The translations under genes and the position numbers were made by a program. Under the pieces are notes generated by a model. That model was not told where the DNA came from, made no database searches, and saw nothing but the letters and a program-made list of their open reading frames with translations. From Yoonia maritima (GTDB lineage: Bacteria > Pseudomonadota > Alphaproteobacteria > Rhodobacterales > Rhodobacteraceae), in contig NZ_PKFN01000009.1 in assembly GCF_002933395.1 (NCBI RefSeq), positions 62,001 to 126,000 of the forward strand: DNA of 64,000 nt, read 5' to 3'. This document shows, in pieces, positions 27,321 through 37,150 of the stretch (positions within the stretch are counted from its first letter, which is position 1; the number at the start of each line of letters is the position of its first letter).

Positions 27321-28205
27321 CTAACCCATTCGTTCTGAAGCGTATGATCCGGGCGACGCTGGGAACACGACCGTCTTGTTTCCGTTAAGGAATACACGCC
27401 CATGAATATGTGCGTGGATCGCGCGGGCAAAGACTTGGGCTTCTACATCACGCCCCAACGATACGTAGTCATTCGGGGACTGCGCGTGTGTGACGCGGGT
27501 GGTATCTTGTTCGATGATGGGGCCTTCGTCGAGGTCGGCAGTCACATAGTGGGACGTTGCGCCGATCAGTTTTACACCGCGTTCAAACGCCTGTTTGTAG
27601 GGGTTCGCACCCTTGAATGAAGGTAGGAATGAATGGTGGATGTTGATAATCCGTCCAGACATTTGCTTGCACATCTGGTCCGACAGAATTTGCATATAGC
27701 GGGCAAGCACGATCAGTTCGGCGCCGGTGTCTTCGACGACTTGCATGATACGTGCTTCGGCGTCTGGTTTATTTTCTTTGGTGACTTTGATGCAATGGAA
27801 GGGGATGTCATGGTTCACGACGACCTTTTGGTAATCCATATGGTTCGAAATTACGGCCACGATTTCAATGGGCAGCGCGCCAATTTGCCAACGATAAAGC
27901 AGATCATTCAGGCAGTGACCGAAACGTGACACCATGATGATGACCTTGGGCTTGACGGATTCATCAAAGAATTCGGCTTTCATATCGTATTTGCCTGCGA
28001 TGCCTGCAAACCGTTCTTCAAGCTCGGCCAAGGTCACGCCTTCTTCGGATCGAAAGCTATTGCGCATAAAGAAATAGCCGGTGTCTTTGTCGTCAAACTG
28101 TGAACTGTCGGTGATGTTGCAACCCTGTTCAGCAAGAAAGGTTGATGTCTCGGCGACGATCCCGCGGGTCGATTTACATTGTACGCGAAGGGCAAAGTTA
28201 GTCAT
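27321..28205 (-). CDS. purU: Formyltetrahydrofolate deformylase
   Basis: Hydrolyses 10-formyl-tetrahydrofolate to formate and tetrahydrofolate, balancing one-carbon pools. The 294-residue protein has an N-terminal ACT domain (residues 1-80) and a formyltransferase-like catalytic domain. The active-site region is IINIHHSFLPSFKGANPY, followed by the conserved ATSHYVTADLDEGPIIEQD. It is convergent with glpR and appears monocistronic. In Roseobacters the gene often serves demethylation of methylated compounds, but nothing adjacent shows that here. Confidence 0.93.
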   Translation of the reverse strand: MTNFALRVQCKSTRGIVAETSTFLAEQGCNITDSSQFDDKDTGYFFMRNSFRSEEGVTLAELEERFAGIAGKYDMKAEFFDESVKPKVIIMVSRFGHCLNDLLYRWQIGALPIEIVAVISNHMDYQKVVVNHDIPFHCIKVTKENKPDAEARIMQVVEDTGAELIVLARYMQILSDQMCKQMSGRIINIHHSFLPSFKGANPYKQAFERGVKLIGATSHYVTADLDEGPIIEQDTTRVTHAQSPNDYVSLGRDVEAQVFARAIHAHIHGRVFLNGNKTVVFPASPGSYASERMG

Positions 28206-28361
28206 GGCGAATGGTGCTCCGGCTAGTTCGGACGGCGTCTGGTCGTGTCTGACGTTTGTGATAATGGCGTTCTTGCGCCCTTGACTACATCAAAGCGACG
28301 CCTGAAGCGCCGGAATAGACACTTCTAGATTTCCGATCCGACACGCGTGTCGCGGATGAGG

Positions 28362-31300
28362 TCAGATTTCATGCACACGCACGCTGTCACCACAAACGTC
28401 CCGCGCAATATCAACGACATGCTGGTGGTGCGTCAGATAGATCGCCTGACCGCGTCGCCCGATCCGTTCCATCATTTTGCATGCGGCCTTAGTGCGTTCT
28501 TCGTCAAAGGTCTCGAAAATATCGTCGCAGAAAAACGGAAGGCAGGTGCCTTGGCTGGCCAGTTGTTCATAGGCGGCGGCACGCAGTGCAAGGTACAGCT
28601 GAAACCGCGTGCCTTTGGACATGTCTTGCGCTTGTTTTGCGCGACCAGCTGCATCAATCGCGATCAAGGTTTCGTTTGCTCCGTCTGGTTGCGTTTGCAG
28701 CGCCGTATATGCGCCGTTTGTCAGTTCAGAAAAGGCGAGCTGTGTCGCATTCATCATGCTACTGCGGTGTGTATCGCGATAACGTCTGATCGCTTCTTGG
28801 GCTAACATATGGCCAGCGCGCAGTTCGACATATTGCAATGCAATATCCTGCATGGCGAGTTCCAGCGTGGTTTTGCGTTCGGCGAGTTCGGCGATCACGT
28901 TGTCATCAGTAACTGACTGCAAATCTTTTGCCGCTTCGGCGCGGGCGGCGATTGCCTGTCTATATCGGGTTTCTAATTCATCGAGGTCACCCTGTAACTG
29001 CATCGATTGCGCATCGAGTATCGCAGGGCTGACGTTTTCCAATGCGGTCCGTGCCTCGGTAATGTCGGGCAGGTCCAGCTGCCCGATGATTTGGGTTGTT
29101 AATTCATCCATTTCACGACGGGCGGAAATAACGTCCTTGGCCTTGGCGACGGCGTGGCGCAGGTCATCAACAGATTGAACCGCGACATGCTTTGGAAATA
29201 GCTTTCCCAGTTCGGCCACTTTGCGATTGATATCCGTCAAATGTTGCTGGGCGTCGGTAATCGCGGATTTTTGGTTGCTGACCTTGGTCGTTAACGCGGC
29301 ATGGTTCGTTTCCGCGACCTGTGCCGCGATTGATAGCTCGCCCAAAGAAGCAAAGACAGTTAGCGGGTCTTCATCTGCGTTTAACCCGTGTTTCGCGGCA
29401 AGCTTTGTCATTGCTGCGCTAAATTGCTCCTGATCTGCCTGCATTGCGTCGACCTGCCGGGCGGCGGTCATGCGGCGCACGTCAAGTTCGCGAAGCGTGC
29501 GCAAAGGTTCGAATGACAGTTCAAGCCGATCTGGTTCAACCCGATTGTGTAGGCATTCCGCGACCAGTTTATCCCAGTTTTTGTCAGCGTTATTTGCAAC
29601 ATCAAGCAGTTCATCGCACCGCTGCACCCGTTTCATTTGTTCGGACGTCAGATCATCCAAGGTGCGTTGTTCGGCGTTGCGTTGTTCACGCAGTTCGCGC
29701 GCGGACTTGTCTTTTTGTCGTGCCGCAGCGAGCAGAGTGTCAAAGTCAGGTGCATCTAACGAGATATGTTCACTCAGTGCTGCGACCAAACGGCTAGATT
29801 TCTCCAAAACCGCAGCGTTTTCATCGCTTATGATGTTAAGCTGATGTTGGGCTGCATGGGCAGCTTCGACCTGGTTAACCCATTTGGCAAATGCGGCAGG
29901 AGTAGGGGCTGTTGTGAGGCCCGTTTTCTGTGCCGCATCGTTGATCTGGGCTGAAATGCTGGACTGGTGGGTTTGCTGTTTCTCCAGCCGCTGTTTGACT
30001 TGTTCGACCCGTGCTTCGATTTCGGCCAAGTTTTGGGTCGCTTGGCGCAATTGTCCGATGTCTTTCGCTTGCGTGAAGCGTTGCTGTGCGGTTTCATCTG
30101 TGCGTCGTAGCGCAGCTTCGAATTTATTGGCCGTTTCAACATTCAACGCGTCGTAGTGGGCATGCCAAAGCGCGTTGCGTTGCTGCATTTCAGCGTCTGA
30201 AGTCGCGTCATCAACCATTGATCCACTGCTGCGCATCTGTTCGATCTGCGCATGTAGCACAGCAATTTCTGCGTTAAGCTGATCAATCTCGTCGTTTGTT
30301 TGTGCGATTTTTCGGCTTACCTCGCTATGCGTATCAGCAAGCAAACCGACGTCATGGGCAGTTATAGCGCACGGCGGTAGTGTGTTAAACGACTGCCCGT
30401 TGATGCTAAGGCTTGCCAGCGCGATTGCCAGTTGGCGTTGCGCGGTTGCGATCGCTTCGGTCGCTTTCGCATATGTGGGGGCAAGGCTATCTGCTGAAAA
30501 CCGGTCGAGTAGTTCCCCAATTGCAGCGCTATCTGGGTGCGCTGCCGCAGTCCGGGCGAGATTTTCTGAAACGATAGTTAGCCGCTCAGTCAGGCGCGTT
30601 ACCTCGTCACGTTCGGTTTGTAGGTCTTGCGCTGCTACGCGCTTTGCTTCGCGCGTTTGTTCTAGCTGCGAAAGCATGGAAGGGGCGATGATCAACTGGG
30701 TTGGGTCATCGTGTGCGCCAAGTTCGGACGCGGCCTTTTTCATATCTGCGATGATTGCATCGCGTGTTTCTATGCGGCGGGGTAGGTCCAGTTGTGCGGT
30801 CGCAAACCGGCTGCGTGCGGGGTCAAGATCCGCTAGCGCGCTTTGTAGATATAGCTGATCGGGGTGGCGCGCGATTTGTGAAAGCTCGGTCTCAAGATCG
30901 TTCACTTCGCCCAGCAATCGGGTGATGTCGGCTTCGGATTGACGTTGATGGGTCAGCATATGTACCAAGTCTTCTGGCGCAACATCAAGCGTATCTGGAT
31001 AGTCCACGAATGGGGCAATACTTTCTTCAACCTGATCCAGCTTTTGCAAAAGAGGTAGCGCGGCTTGTTGCGTTCTTATCTTGGCCAATTGGGACATCAG
31101 TTTTGCGCGTTCGTCCCCGATTTCGGTTTCTTGCGACGTTGCTGTTGTCAGTGTCTGTCGTAACTTTCGGTAGGTGCTGGCCGGCACGTCTTGGGCTTTG
31201 ATTTGCGTCGCGACGTCGGTCAATTCTTTCTTGATCTGCGCCATTTCAGATTTACTGGACCGTTTGAGGTAAAGCGCGCTTGCGTCTGTATCAACACGGT

Positions 31301-31793
31301 CCAATACCGTCGTGAGGTCGGCGACGCCTGCGGCAGCGGAAAACAGCAACCGTCCAATGTCGCCCTTACTATTCGCGATTTCTTCGCCGCCGGCTTCGAT
31401 TGTTTCATCGTCGAGGCAAAGCAAACTGCGATAGTCGGCAGCCGTTAAACCGCCAAGGTGTGTTGCGATAGCTGCTTCGGGCAAGGTTGTTCCATTGGCA
31501 TCTACCAAAGATGTGGCGCGGGTTGGTAGCCGCGTCAGTGTTAAGTCGCCTTGTGTGGTTTCCAACGTACCAGACACCCGCAGGTTTTTGCGTTGATGCT
31601 GAAAATCATAGTCTTCGCGTGTGTCGAACCCATATAGCAGGCGTAGATATGCCTCCATGGTGGTGGTTTTACCTGCCTCATTCGGCCCGTATACAATATG
31701 AAAGTCAGGTTTGCCCGCGCCGCCCGTGCCAAAGTCATAGGATTTACCTGCAAAGTGCCCAAACAGGTCGAGGCTTAGCTTCTTTAATCGCAT
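28362..31793 (-). CDS. YhaN-like SMC-type ATPase (AAA_27)
   Basis: A very large protein (1143 residues) with split ATPase halves. Walker A is VYGPNEAGKTTTMEAYLRLLYGFD-like near residue 35 (key part GPNEAGKTT). The C-terminal LPFFCDDIFETFDEERT supplies Walker B, followed by an H-loop-like YLTHHQH. Between them lie long heptad-rich stretches predicting coiled coils. This is the Rad50/SbcC-like layout of the YhaN family. Its start overlaps the stop of the nuclease gene as TGATG, so the two products probably form a complex acting on DNA ends. It is larger than SbcC of E. coli by about a hundred residues. Confidence 0.85.
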   Translation of the reverse strand: MRLKKLSLDLFGHFAGKSYDFGTGGAGKPDFHIVYGPNEAGKTTTMEAYLRLLYGFDTREDYDFQHQRKNLRVSGTLETTQGDLTLTRLPTRATSLVDANGTTLPEAAIATHLGGLTAADYRSLLCLDDETIEAGGEEIANSKGDIGRLLFSAAAGVADLTTVLDRVDTDASALYLKRSSKSEMAQIKKELTDVATQIKAQDVPASTYRKLRQTLTTATSQETEIGDERAKLMSQLAKIRTQQAALPLLQKLDQVEESIAPFVDYPDTLDVAPEDLVHMLTHQRQSEADITRLLGEVNDLETELSQIARHPDQLYLQSALADLDPARSRFATAQLDLPRRIETRDAIIADMKKAASELGAHDDPTQLIIAPSMLSQLEQTREAKRVAAQDLQTERDEVTRLTERLTIVSENLARTAAAHPDSAAIGELLDRFSADSLAPTYAKATEAIATAQRQLAIALASLSINGQSFNTLPPCAITAHDVGLLADTHSEVSRKIAQTNDEIDQLNAEIAVLHAQIEQMRSSGSMVDDATSDAEMQQRNALWHAHYDALNVETANKFEAALRRTDETAQQRFTQAKDIGQLRQATQNLAEIEARVEQVKQRLEKQQTHQSSISAQINDAAQKTGLTTAPTPAAFAKWVNQVEAAHAAQHQLNIISDENAAVLEKSSRLVAALSEHISLDAPDFDTLLAAARQKDKSARELREQRNAEQRTLDDLTSEQMKRVQRCDELLDVANNADKNWDKLVAECLHNRVEPDRLELSFEPLRTLRELDVRRMTAARQVDAMQADQEQFSAAMTKLAAKHGLNADEDPLTVFASLGELSIAAQVAETNHAALTTKVSNQKSAITDAQQHLTDINRKVAELGKLFPKHVAVQSVDDLRHAVAKAKDVISARREMDELTTQIIGQLDLPDITEARTALENVSPAILDAQSMQLQGDLDELETRYRQAIAARAEAAKDLQSVTDDNVIAELAERKTTLELAMQDIALQYVELRAGHMLAQEAIRRYRDTHRSSMMNATQLAFSELTNGAYTALQTQPDGANETLIAIDAAGRAKQAQDMSKGTRFQLYLALRAAAYEQLASQGTCLPFFCDDIFETFDEERTKAACKMMERIGRRGQAIYLTHHQHVVDIARDVCGDSVRVHEI

Positions 31794-33025
31794 CAGTCTG
31801 TTGCGCCTTTCATCAGCGCAATCATCTGTGCCGCACCGCGATCAGCCAAGTCTGCGGCAAGTGCATTTAGCGCGTCTTGGTCAGGTAAGATGTCAGCACG
31901 TAGGTGGGCGGGTAATTCAGATAGCATCGTATCTAGCATCCGGGTCATTTCCTTTGAAAACCCCGCTTCATCGCGAATGCTGTCCATGATTTTTCCGAGC
32001 TCGTCTGTTGCGTTATTCGTTTCTGACGATATCGGCCGCTGAAGGTCAAAGCTGACTTTGTCGATCCACAACTTCCCCGTTTCTCGGGCCAACTCGCGTG
32101 CGGTTTCTTCCCAGACACTGCGGTCGCGCAGGATATGCCAATGGCGTTTGGATTGACCCGTAAAGGACAAACGCAAGATCGCCGTTTCGTCGGTGGCTTG
32201 GCCTAACTCACGAAAGGTTTGTCGCAAAAAGTCGCGCAAAATGTCGTCGGTGTCAGATGTACTGATATCAATTGAATGGCCTATAAACGTGACCGCCGAT
32301 GTCGGCACTTCGCTGAGGGTGATTTCTCGGCCATCAATATGGAGCATCGTGGCAGATTGCGGCCCCGACTCACCGATGTCGCGGCCTTGGGGAATGCCAG
32401 GCATGACAATCCACGGGGTACTGCCATAAACGCGCCGTTTATGAATATGCCCCAATGCCCAATAGTCAAAACCCATTCCTTGCAGGTCTGCTTCGGAACA
32501 GGGTGCATATGTGTCATGGCCCGCAGCGCCTGCAAGCGATGTGTGTAGCATGCCAATATTGATTGCGTCGGGTATCGGGGCGCTGAATTTGTCCAGCAAG
32601 CTATCAGGGGCATGCCGTCCGCTAAAACTGACGCCGTGAACCCAAATGTTCGTTCCCGGCAGCTGTACCTTGCCGCCGCGCCCGTCAAAAACGTGGACGT
32701 TTGCGGGCAGGGCTACTTCGCCGGTAATGGGGTTTTCGGCGTCATGATTCCCTTTGATGTAGAATACAGGAATATCGGCATCCGCGAGCCGATCTAGCTG
32801 GGTGACAAGAAACGCTGCGGTTTTGGCGCTGCGTGCGGAACCGTCGAATAAATCGCCAGCAATCAATAGCGCGGCAACCCGTTCAGATAACGCCGTGTCC
32901 ACAATTCGAATAAAGGCAGATCGCGTGGCCGTTTGTACGATGTCACGCATCGTTTCATCGCGCAGGGCCAATGATTTCAGTGGTGAATCAAGATGTAAAT
33001 CAGCGGTATGCAAAATGCGGATCAA
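31793..33025 (-). CDS. YhaO-like DNA exonuclease (SbcD/Mre11-type metallophosphoesterase)
   Basis: A 410-residue calcineurin-like phosphoesterase. The metal-binding motifs appear in order: HTADLHLDSP (residues 6-15), LIAGDLFDG, YIKGNHDAEN, and ALGHIHKR. The C-terminal part would contact the partner ATPase. It is the first gene of a two-gene operon with the SMC-like ATPase. Role inferred from SbcCD/Mre11-Rad50: processing of double-strand ends or hairpins. Confidence 0.87.
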   Translation of the reverse strand: MIRILHTADLHLDSPLKSLALRDETMRDIVQTATRSAFIRIVDTALSERVAALLIAGDLFDGSARSAKTAAFLVTQLDRLADADIPVFYIKGNHDAENPITGEVALPANVHVFDGRGGKVQLPGTNIWVHGVSFSGRHAPDSLLDKFSAPIPDAINIGMLHTSLAGAAGHDTYAPCSEADLQGMGFDYWALGHIHKRRVYGSTPWIVMPGIPQGRDIGESGPQSATMLHIDGREITLSEVPTSAVTFIGHSIDISTSDTDDILRDFLRQTFRELGQATDETAILRLSFTGQSKRHWHILRDRSVWEETARELARETGKLWIDKVSFDLQRPISSETNNATDELGKIMDSIRDEAGFSKEMTRMLDTMLSELPAHLRADILPDQDALNALAADLADRGAAQMIALMKGATD

Positions 33026-33121
33026 ATGCGTTCTCCTTGGGTGTGAACTTGATCGCTTTTCCGAAAAAGCGCAACGGGCAGGGAAACGCGCGTCACAAGA
33101 CAGGTGGATGGGGCGTCTAGC

Positions 33122-33829
33122 CTAGCAGAAAAAGTCAGGATGCTGCCGTTCAAGAGGCTCTATTCGGTTGATCAACTGAGCAAGGTGATACCGCATCGCC
33201 TTTGCCGCCGCCTGCGGGTCTTGGTCGGTGATCGAATCTAATATCGCAGCATGTTCAGCAAGCGTTTCTGCGGGCCGCCCAGCCTTGGGTAGGACCAGCA
33301 TCCTGACGCGCCGCAACTGAAGTGCGAGCTGTCCGGCAATCGCAGCAACAGACCGAAAGCCTGTAAACTCTAACAGCATTTTGTGAAATGCCTCGTCGGC
33401 TTCAAAGAAACCGTGGAAATCTTCGTCTTCGACCAGCAGTTTTTGCAGGTGAACGTTTCGTTTGAGTTGCAGAATTTGATCGTGTGTCCGGGTCGCGGCG
33501 ACGCGTTTTACTGCGGCAACTTCGACCGCATCACGCAAAAAACATTCTTCTCGGATCTCGTCTAATGAAAACCGTGTTACGCGGGTTGCCGATTGTGGGA
33601 TCACATCAACAAGCCCATCGCCGGACAATCGCGTTAACGCGTCGGCGACTGGCGATCGCGACACACCAAACTGTTCGCAGATCGCCGCCTTGCGCAGGAC
33701 AGTGCCGGGGACCAATTTCATATCAAGGATCGCGTCGCGTAGCGCGGTATAGACCCGCTGTGATAGGGGGCCATCAAGCTGGTCAATATCCGCCAAAGCT
33801 TCAGCGCTGATGTTAGTCGTGTTCGCCAA
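33122..33829 (-). CDS. GntR-family (FCD) transcriptional regulator
   Basis: A 235-residue regulator. The N-terminal winged helix contains LRDAILDMKLVPGTVL and EQFGVSRSPVADALTRL; the C-terminal all-helical FCD domain includes the metal/ligand histidine region DEAFHKMLLE and YHLAQLINR. The start is a TTG at 33829 with GGAGAA about 6 nt upstream; no suitable ATG exists before the helix-turn-helix. It is divergent from a uxaA-SDR-FAH operon and almost certainly controls it, with a sugar acid as the likely effector. Confidence 0.88.
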   Translation of the reverse strand: MANTTNISAEALADIDQLDGPLSQRVYTALRDAILDMKLVPGTVLRKAAICEQFGVSRSPVADALTRLSGDGLVDVIPQSATRVTRFSLDEIREECFLRDAVEVAAVKRVAATRTHDQILQLKRNVHLQKLLVEDEDFHGFFEADEAFHKMLLEFTGFRSVAAIAGQLALQLRRVRMLVLPKAGRPAETLAEHAAILDSITDQDPQAAAKAMRYHLAQLINRIEPLERQHPDFFC

Positions 33830-33845
33830 GTCTATTCTCCGATCT

Positions 33846-33863
33846 CAACTGACATGTTAGTTG
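33846..33863. promoter_or_regulatory. Putative GntR operator
   Basis: CAACTGACATGTTAGTTG is an 18-bp palindrome with 16 of 18 symmetric positions. It sits between the divergent regulator and the dehydratase operon, 17 bp from the regulator start, consistent with autoregulation and control of the operon. Confidence 0.55.
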
Positions 33864-33936
33864 ACAGGTATGGCGTGTAAAGCTAATTGTGATTTTGCTT
33901 TTAACGGACTCTTTTATGCCAGCATAGGACGCCAGT

Positions 33937-35451
33937 ATGCCCCAAGTTATCTGTCTTCACGACGACGACAATATCGTTATCGCACTTGCAGATTTGAACG
34001 CTGGCGCTGTTGTCGATGGGGTAGAGGTGCCGCTGGCGCAATCGATTGCACGGGGCCACAAGATCGCGCGCTGGGCCATTGCGTCAGGCGAAAAGATCAT
34101 TCGTTATGGTCAGACCATTGGTCAGGCGAAAAACGACATCGCCGCGGGTGAACATATACACGTTCAAAACCTTGGTATGGGCGCGCATGCCCAAGATCAT
34201 GCTTTTTCCTCTGAGGCGAAGACGCTTACGCCTGCGACTGACGCGCGTACGTTCAACGGTTATCACCGTGCCGATGGCGGTGTGGGCACGCGCAACTATA
34301 TCGGCATTCTAACATCAGTGAACTGCTCGGGTTCTGTTGCTAAATTCATCGCCGAGGCTGCCGAGAAATCAGGTTTGCTGGATGCCTATCCCAATGTTGA
34401 CGGTATCGTGCCGATCACCCATGGCACCGGCTGCGGCATGTCTGGCGAAAACGAAGGCTATGATGCGCTGTTCCGCACGTTGTCTGGCTATGCATGTCAT
34501 CCTAATTTTGGGGGCATTCTGCTGATTGGGCTTGGGTGTGAGGTTATGCAGCTGTCGGCGCTTGTCGATGGTCGCCCAATCCGGGCAGACGGCGCGTTGC
34601 GCTATATGACCATCCAACAAGAGGGCGGGACGCGCAAAACCATCGAAAAAGGTTTGGAGCAACTGGCCGGCGTTGCTGCGCTTGCCAATCAGGTTACCCG
34701 TCAGCCAGCACCAATTTCTAAGATCATGGTTGGGATGCAGTGCGGCGGGTCTGACGGGTATTCTGGGATTACAGCGAACCCTGCGCTGGGCGCCGCGTCT
34801 GATCTGTTGGTGCGTCACGGCGGCACCACGATCCTGTCAGAGACGTCGGAAATCTACGGTGCTGAACATTTGCTGACCCGCCGTGCGGTATCGCAAGAAG
34901 TCGGTCAAAAGCTAATCGACCGCGTGATTTGGTGGGAAGACTACTGTGCCCGCAACGGTGGCGAGATGGACAACAATCCAAGCCCCGGCAACAAGCGCGG
35001 TGGGCTCACGACGATCCTTGAAAAGTCGCTTGGCGCGGTCGCAAAAAGTGGCAGTGCACCACTCGCTGACGTGTACAAATTCGCCGAGAAAATCACGACG
35101 CCGGGCTTTGTCTTTATGGATAGCCCCGGGTTTGATCCCTGTTCGGTCACAGGACAGGTCGCGTCTGGTGCCAACCTGATTGCGTTTACCACCGGGCGCG
35201 GTTCGGTTTCGGGCTATATGCCAACGCCCGGAATTAAGATCGCGACCAACAGCGAAATGTACGCCCGTATGTCGGACGACATGGATATGAACTGCGGTGA
35301 TATCGTCACTGATGGCGTATCGATCGAAGACAAGGGGCGCGATTTGTTTGAATTGTTCATTCGCGTGGCCTCGGGCGAGAAAACCAAAAGCGAACAGTTG
35401 GGCTATGGCGGGGTGGAGTTCGTGCCATGGCAAATTGGCGCGGTGATGTAA
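33937..35451 (+). CDS. UxaA/GarD-family sugar-acid dehydratase (altronate dehydratase-like)
   Basis: A 504-residue protein with the two-part UxaA layout: an N-terminal SAF domain (residues about 1-85, HDDDNIVIALADLNAGA) and a large dehydratase domain. The region THGTGCGMSGENEG and the C-terminal DMDMNCGDIVTDG are characteristic. Family members use iron to dehydrate aldonic or aldaric acids to 2-keto-3-deoxy acids. The neighbouring SDR and FAH hydrolase suggest the product goes through a 2,4-diketo-3-deoxy acid, rather than to KDG kinase and aldolase. Exact substrate (e.g. fuconate, rhamnonate or altronate) cannot be assigned. Confidence 0.85.
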   Translation: MPQVICLHDDDNIVIALADLNAGAVVDGVEVPLAQSIARGHKIARWAIASGEKIIRYGQTIGQAKNDIAAGEHIHVQNLGMGAHAQDHAFSSEAKTLTPATDARTFNGYHRADGGVGTRNYIGILTSVNCSGSVAKFIAEAAEKSGLLDAYPNVDGIVPITHGTGCGMSGENEGYDALFRTLSGYACHPNFGGILLIGLGCEVMQLSALVDGRPIRADGALRYMTIQQEGGTRKTIEKGLEQLAGVAALANQVTRQPAPISKIMVGMQCGGSDGYSGITANPALGAASDLLVRHGGTTILSETSEIYGAEHLLTRRAVSQEVGQKLIDRVIWWEDYCARNGGEMDNNPSPGNKRGGLTTILEKSLGAVAKSGSAPLADVYKFAEKITTPGFVFMDSPGFDPCSVTGQVASGANLIAFTTGRGSVSGYMPTPGIKIATNSEMYARMSDDMDMNCGDIVTDGVSIEDKGRDLFELFIRVASGEKTKSEQLGYGGVEFVPWQIGAVM

Positions 35452-35475
35452 GCATAAACGCTTTGGGAGGAGCAT

Positions 35476-36222
35476 ATGCGATTAAAAGATAAGACAGTTC
35501 TGATCACTGCTGCAGGACAGGGGATGGGACACGCTGCGGCGATTGCCTGCGCGGCAGAAGGTGCGCAGGTCTATGCCACGGATGTGAACCGCGATGCACT
35601 GAAGACACTGGACGCCGTTGAGCGCATTGAAACGCGATACTTTGACGTGACGGATGCGGTGGCGACGCTGGAACTTGCCGCAGAATTGCCTGACCTTGAT
35701 TGCCTATTTAACTGCGCGGGCATCGTGCACCACGGTACAATCCTAGATGTGTCAGACGCCGATTGGGATCTATCGGTCAGCGTAAACATAACTTCAATGC
35801 TGCGGATCAGTCGGGTGTTTATTCCTGGCATGTTGCGGCGGGCAGAAATTACGGGCACCGCGTCTATCTTGAACATGTCGTCGATGGCGTCTTCGATCAA
35901 AGGGTTCCCATTTCGCACCGCTTACGGTGCGACCAAGGCCGCCGTCTTAGGCCTGACCAAAGCGGTCGCTGCTGACTTCGTAAGCACTGGTTTACGGTGC
36001 AATGCGCTATGTCCCGGTACTGTTGATACACCGTCACTACAAGGGCGGATCGCATCTGCGCCCGACCCGGTTCAGGCCGAAAAAGATTTTGTCGCGCGGC
36101 AGCCGATGGGACGACTGGCAACCGTCGATGACATGACGCCAACAATTATTCACCTACTGTCGGACGACAGCCGCTTTGTTACTGGGCAAGCCGTGTCAGT
36201 CGATGGCGGCGTCACGATCTAA
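35476..36222 (+). CDS. SDR oxidoreductase (probable 2-keto-3-deoxy sugar-acid dehydrogenase)
   Basis: A 248-residue NAD(P)-dependent short-chain dehydrogenase. The cofactor motif is TAAGQGMGHA (TGxxxGxG type), D36-type acidic residue in YATDVNRD favours NAD+, NCAG follows, and catalytic Y-x-x-x-K is YGATKAA with the upstream serine in LNMSSM. It resembles the DHRS6/keto-deoxy-fuconate dehydrogenase branch. Context suggests oxidation of the dehydratase product at C4. GGGAGGAG before the ATG is a strong ribosome-binding site; spacing to uxaA is 24 nt. Confidence 0.82.
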   Translation: MRLKDKTVLITAAGQGMGHAAAIACAAEGAQVYATDVNRDALKTLDAVERIETRYFDVTDAVATLELAAELPDLDCLFNCAGIVHHGTILDVSDADWDLSVSVNITSMLRISRVFIPGMLRRAEITGTASILNMSSMASSIKGFPFRTAYGATKAAVLGLTKAVAADFVSTGLRCNALCPGTVDTPSLQGRIASAPDPVQAEKDFVARQPMGRLATVDDMTPTIIHLLSDDSRFVTGQAVSVDGGVTI

Positions 36223-36295
36223 GCGTGATTGATTGCTTTCAATTCTTGGCTAGCTATGGTCAGCGGGCCAATACTTTTTTGCGGAAAGGGCAAAG

Positions 36296-37150
36296 ATGAA
36301 ACTGTTGCGTTACGGGCCTGCGGGCCAAGAAAAGCCGGGACTTTTGGATGATCAGGGGCAGGTGCGTGACCTGTCGGACATCGTATCTGATATCGCGGGC
36401 GATACATTGACCGCCGAAGGTATAGATAAGCTGCGTGGGCTGGACGTGAACGCGCTGCCAGTCGTGCAAGGCACGCCACAAGAAAGTCTGCGTTTGGGTG
36501 CATGTGTTGGCAACATCGGAAAGTTCATCTGTATCGGCTTGAACTATGCCGACCACGCGGCCGAAAGCGGTCTAGATGTACCGCCAGAGCCCGTAATTTT
36601 CAATAAATGGACCTCTGCGGTGGTGGGCCCGAATGATGATGTCATGATCCCGCGTGGATCAATTAAGACCGATTGGGAAGTCGAGCTGGGTGTCGTTATC
36701 GGTACTGGTGGTTCCTACATCGACGAAGCGGACGCGATGAACCATGTCGCAGGTTTTTGCGTGGTTAACGATGTGTCCGAACGTGAATATCAGATTGAGC
36801 GCGCTGGAACGTGGGACAAGGGCAAGGGATGTGACACCTTTGGCCCTACTGGTCCGTGGCTCGTGACGCCGGATGAAGTCGGTGACTTTGATAACTTGGC
36901 TATGTGGCTGGATGTCGATGGCAAACGTTATCAAAACGGATCTACCGCGACGATGGTCTATAAGGTGCCGTTCCTTGTCGCGTATTGTAGCCGCTTTATG
37001 TCACTGCAACCCGGTGACGTGATCTCAACTGGGACGCCGCCCGGCGTGGGTATGGGGCAAAAACCGCCAACATACCTCAAAGGTGGCGAAGTCATGCGGC
37101 TTGGGATTGATGGGCTGGGTGTGCAGCAACAAAAAGTCACTAATGCCTAG
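36296..37150 (+). CDS. Fumarylacetoacetate hydrolase-family protein (probable diketo-deoxy acid hydrolase)
   Basis: A 284-residue FAH-fold hydrolase. Key segments are GLNYADHAAESG, VIFNKWTSAVVGPND, and the metal ligands in WEVELGVVIG and later SEREYQIERAGTWDKGKG. It resembles 2,4-diketo-3-deoxy-L-rhamnonate/fuconate hydrolases, which cleave to pyruvate and a hydroxy acid such as lactate. Homologues are often labelled ureidoglycolate lyase, but the neighbouring dehydratase and SDR argue for sugar-acid catabolism. Third gene of the cassette. Confidence 0.83.
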   Translation: MKLLRYGPAGQEKPGLLDDQGQVRDLSDIVSDIAGDTLTAEGIDKLRGLDVNALPVVQGTPQESLRLGACVGNIGKFICIGLNYADHAAESGLDVPPEPVIFNKWTSAVVGPNDDVMIPRGSIKTDWEVELGVVIGTGGSYIDEADAMNHVAGFCVVNDVSEREYQIERAGTWDKGKGCDTFGPTGPWLVTPDEVGDFDNLAMWLDVDGKRYQNGSTATMVYKVPFLVAYCSRFMSLQPGDVISTGTPPGVGMGQKPPTYLKGGEVMRLGIDGLGVQQQKVTNA

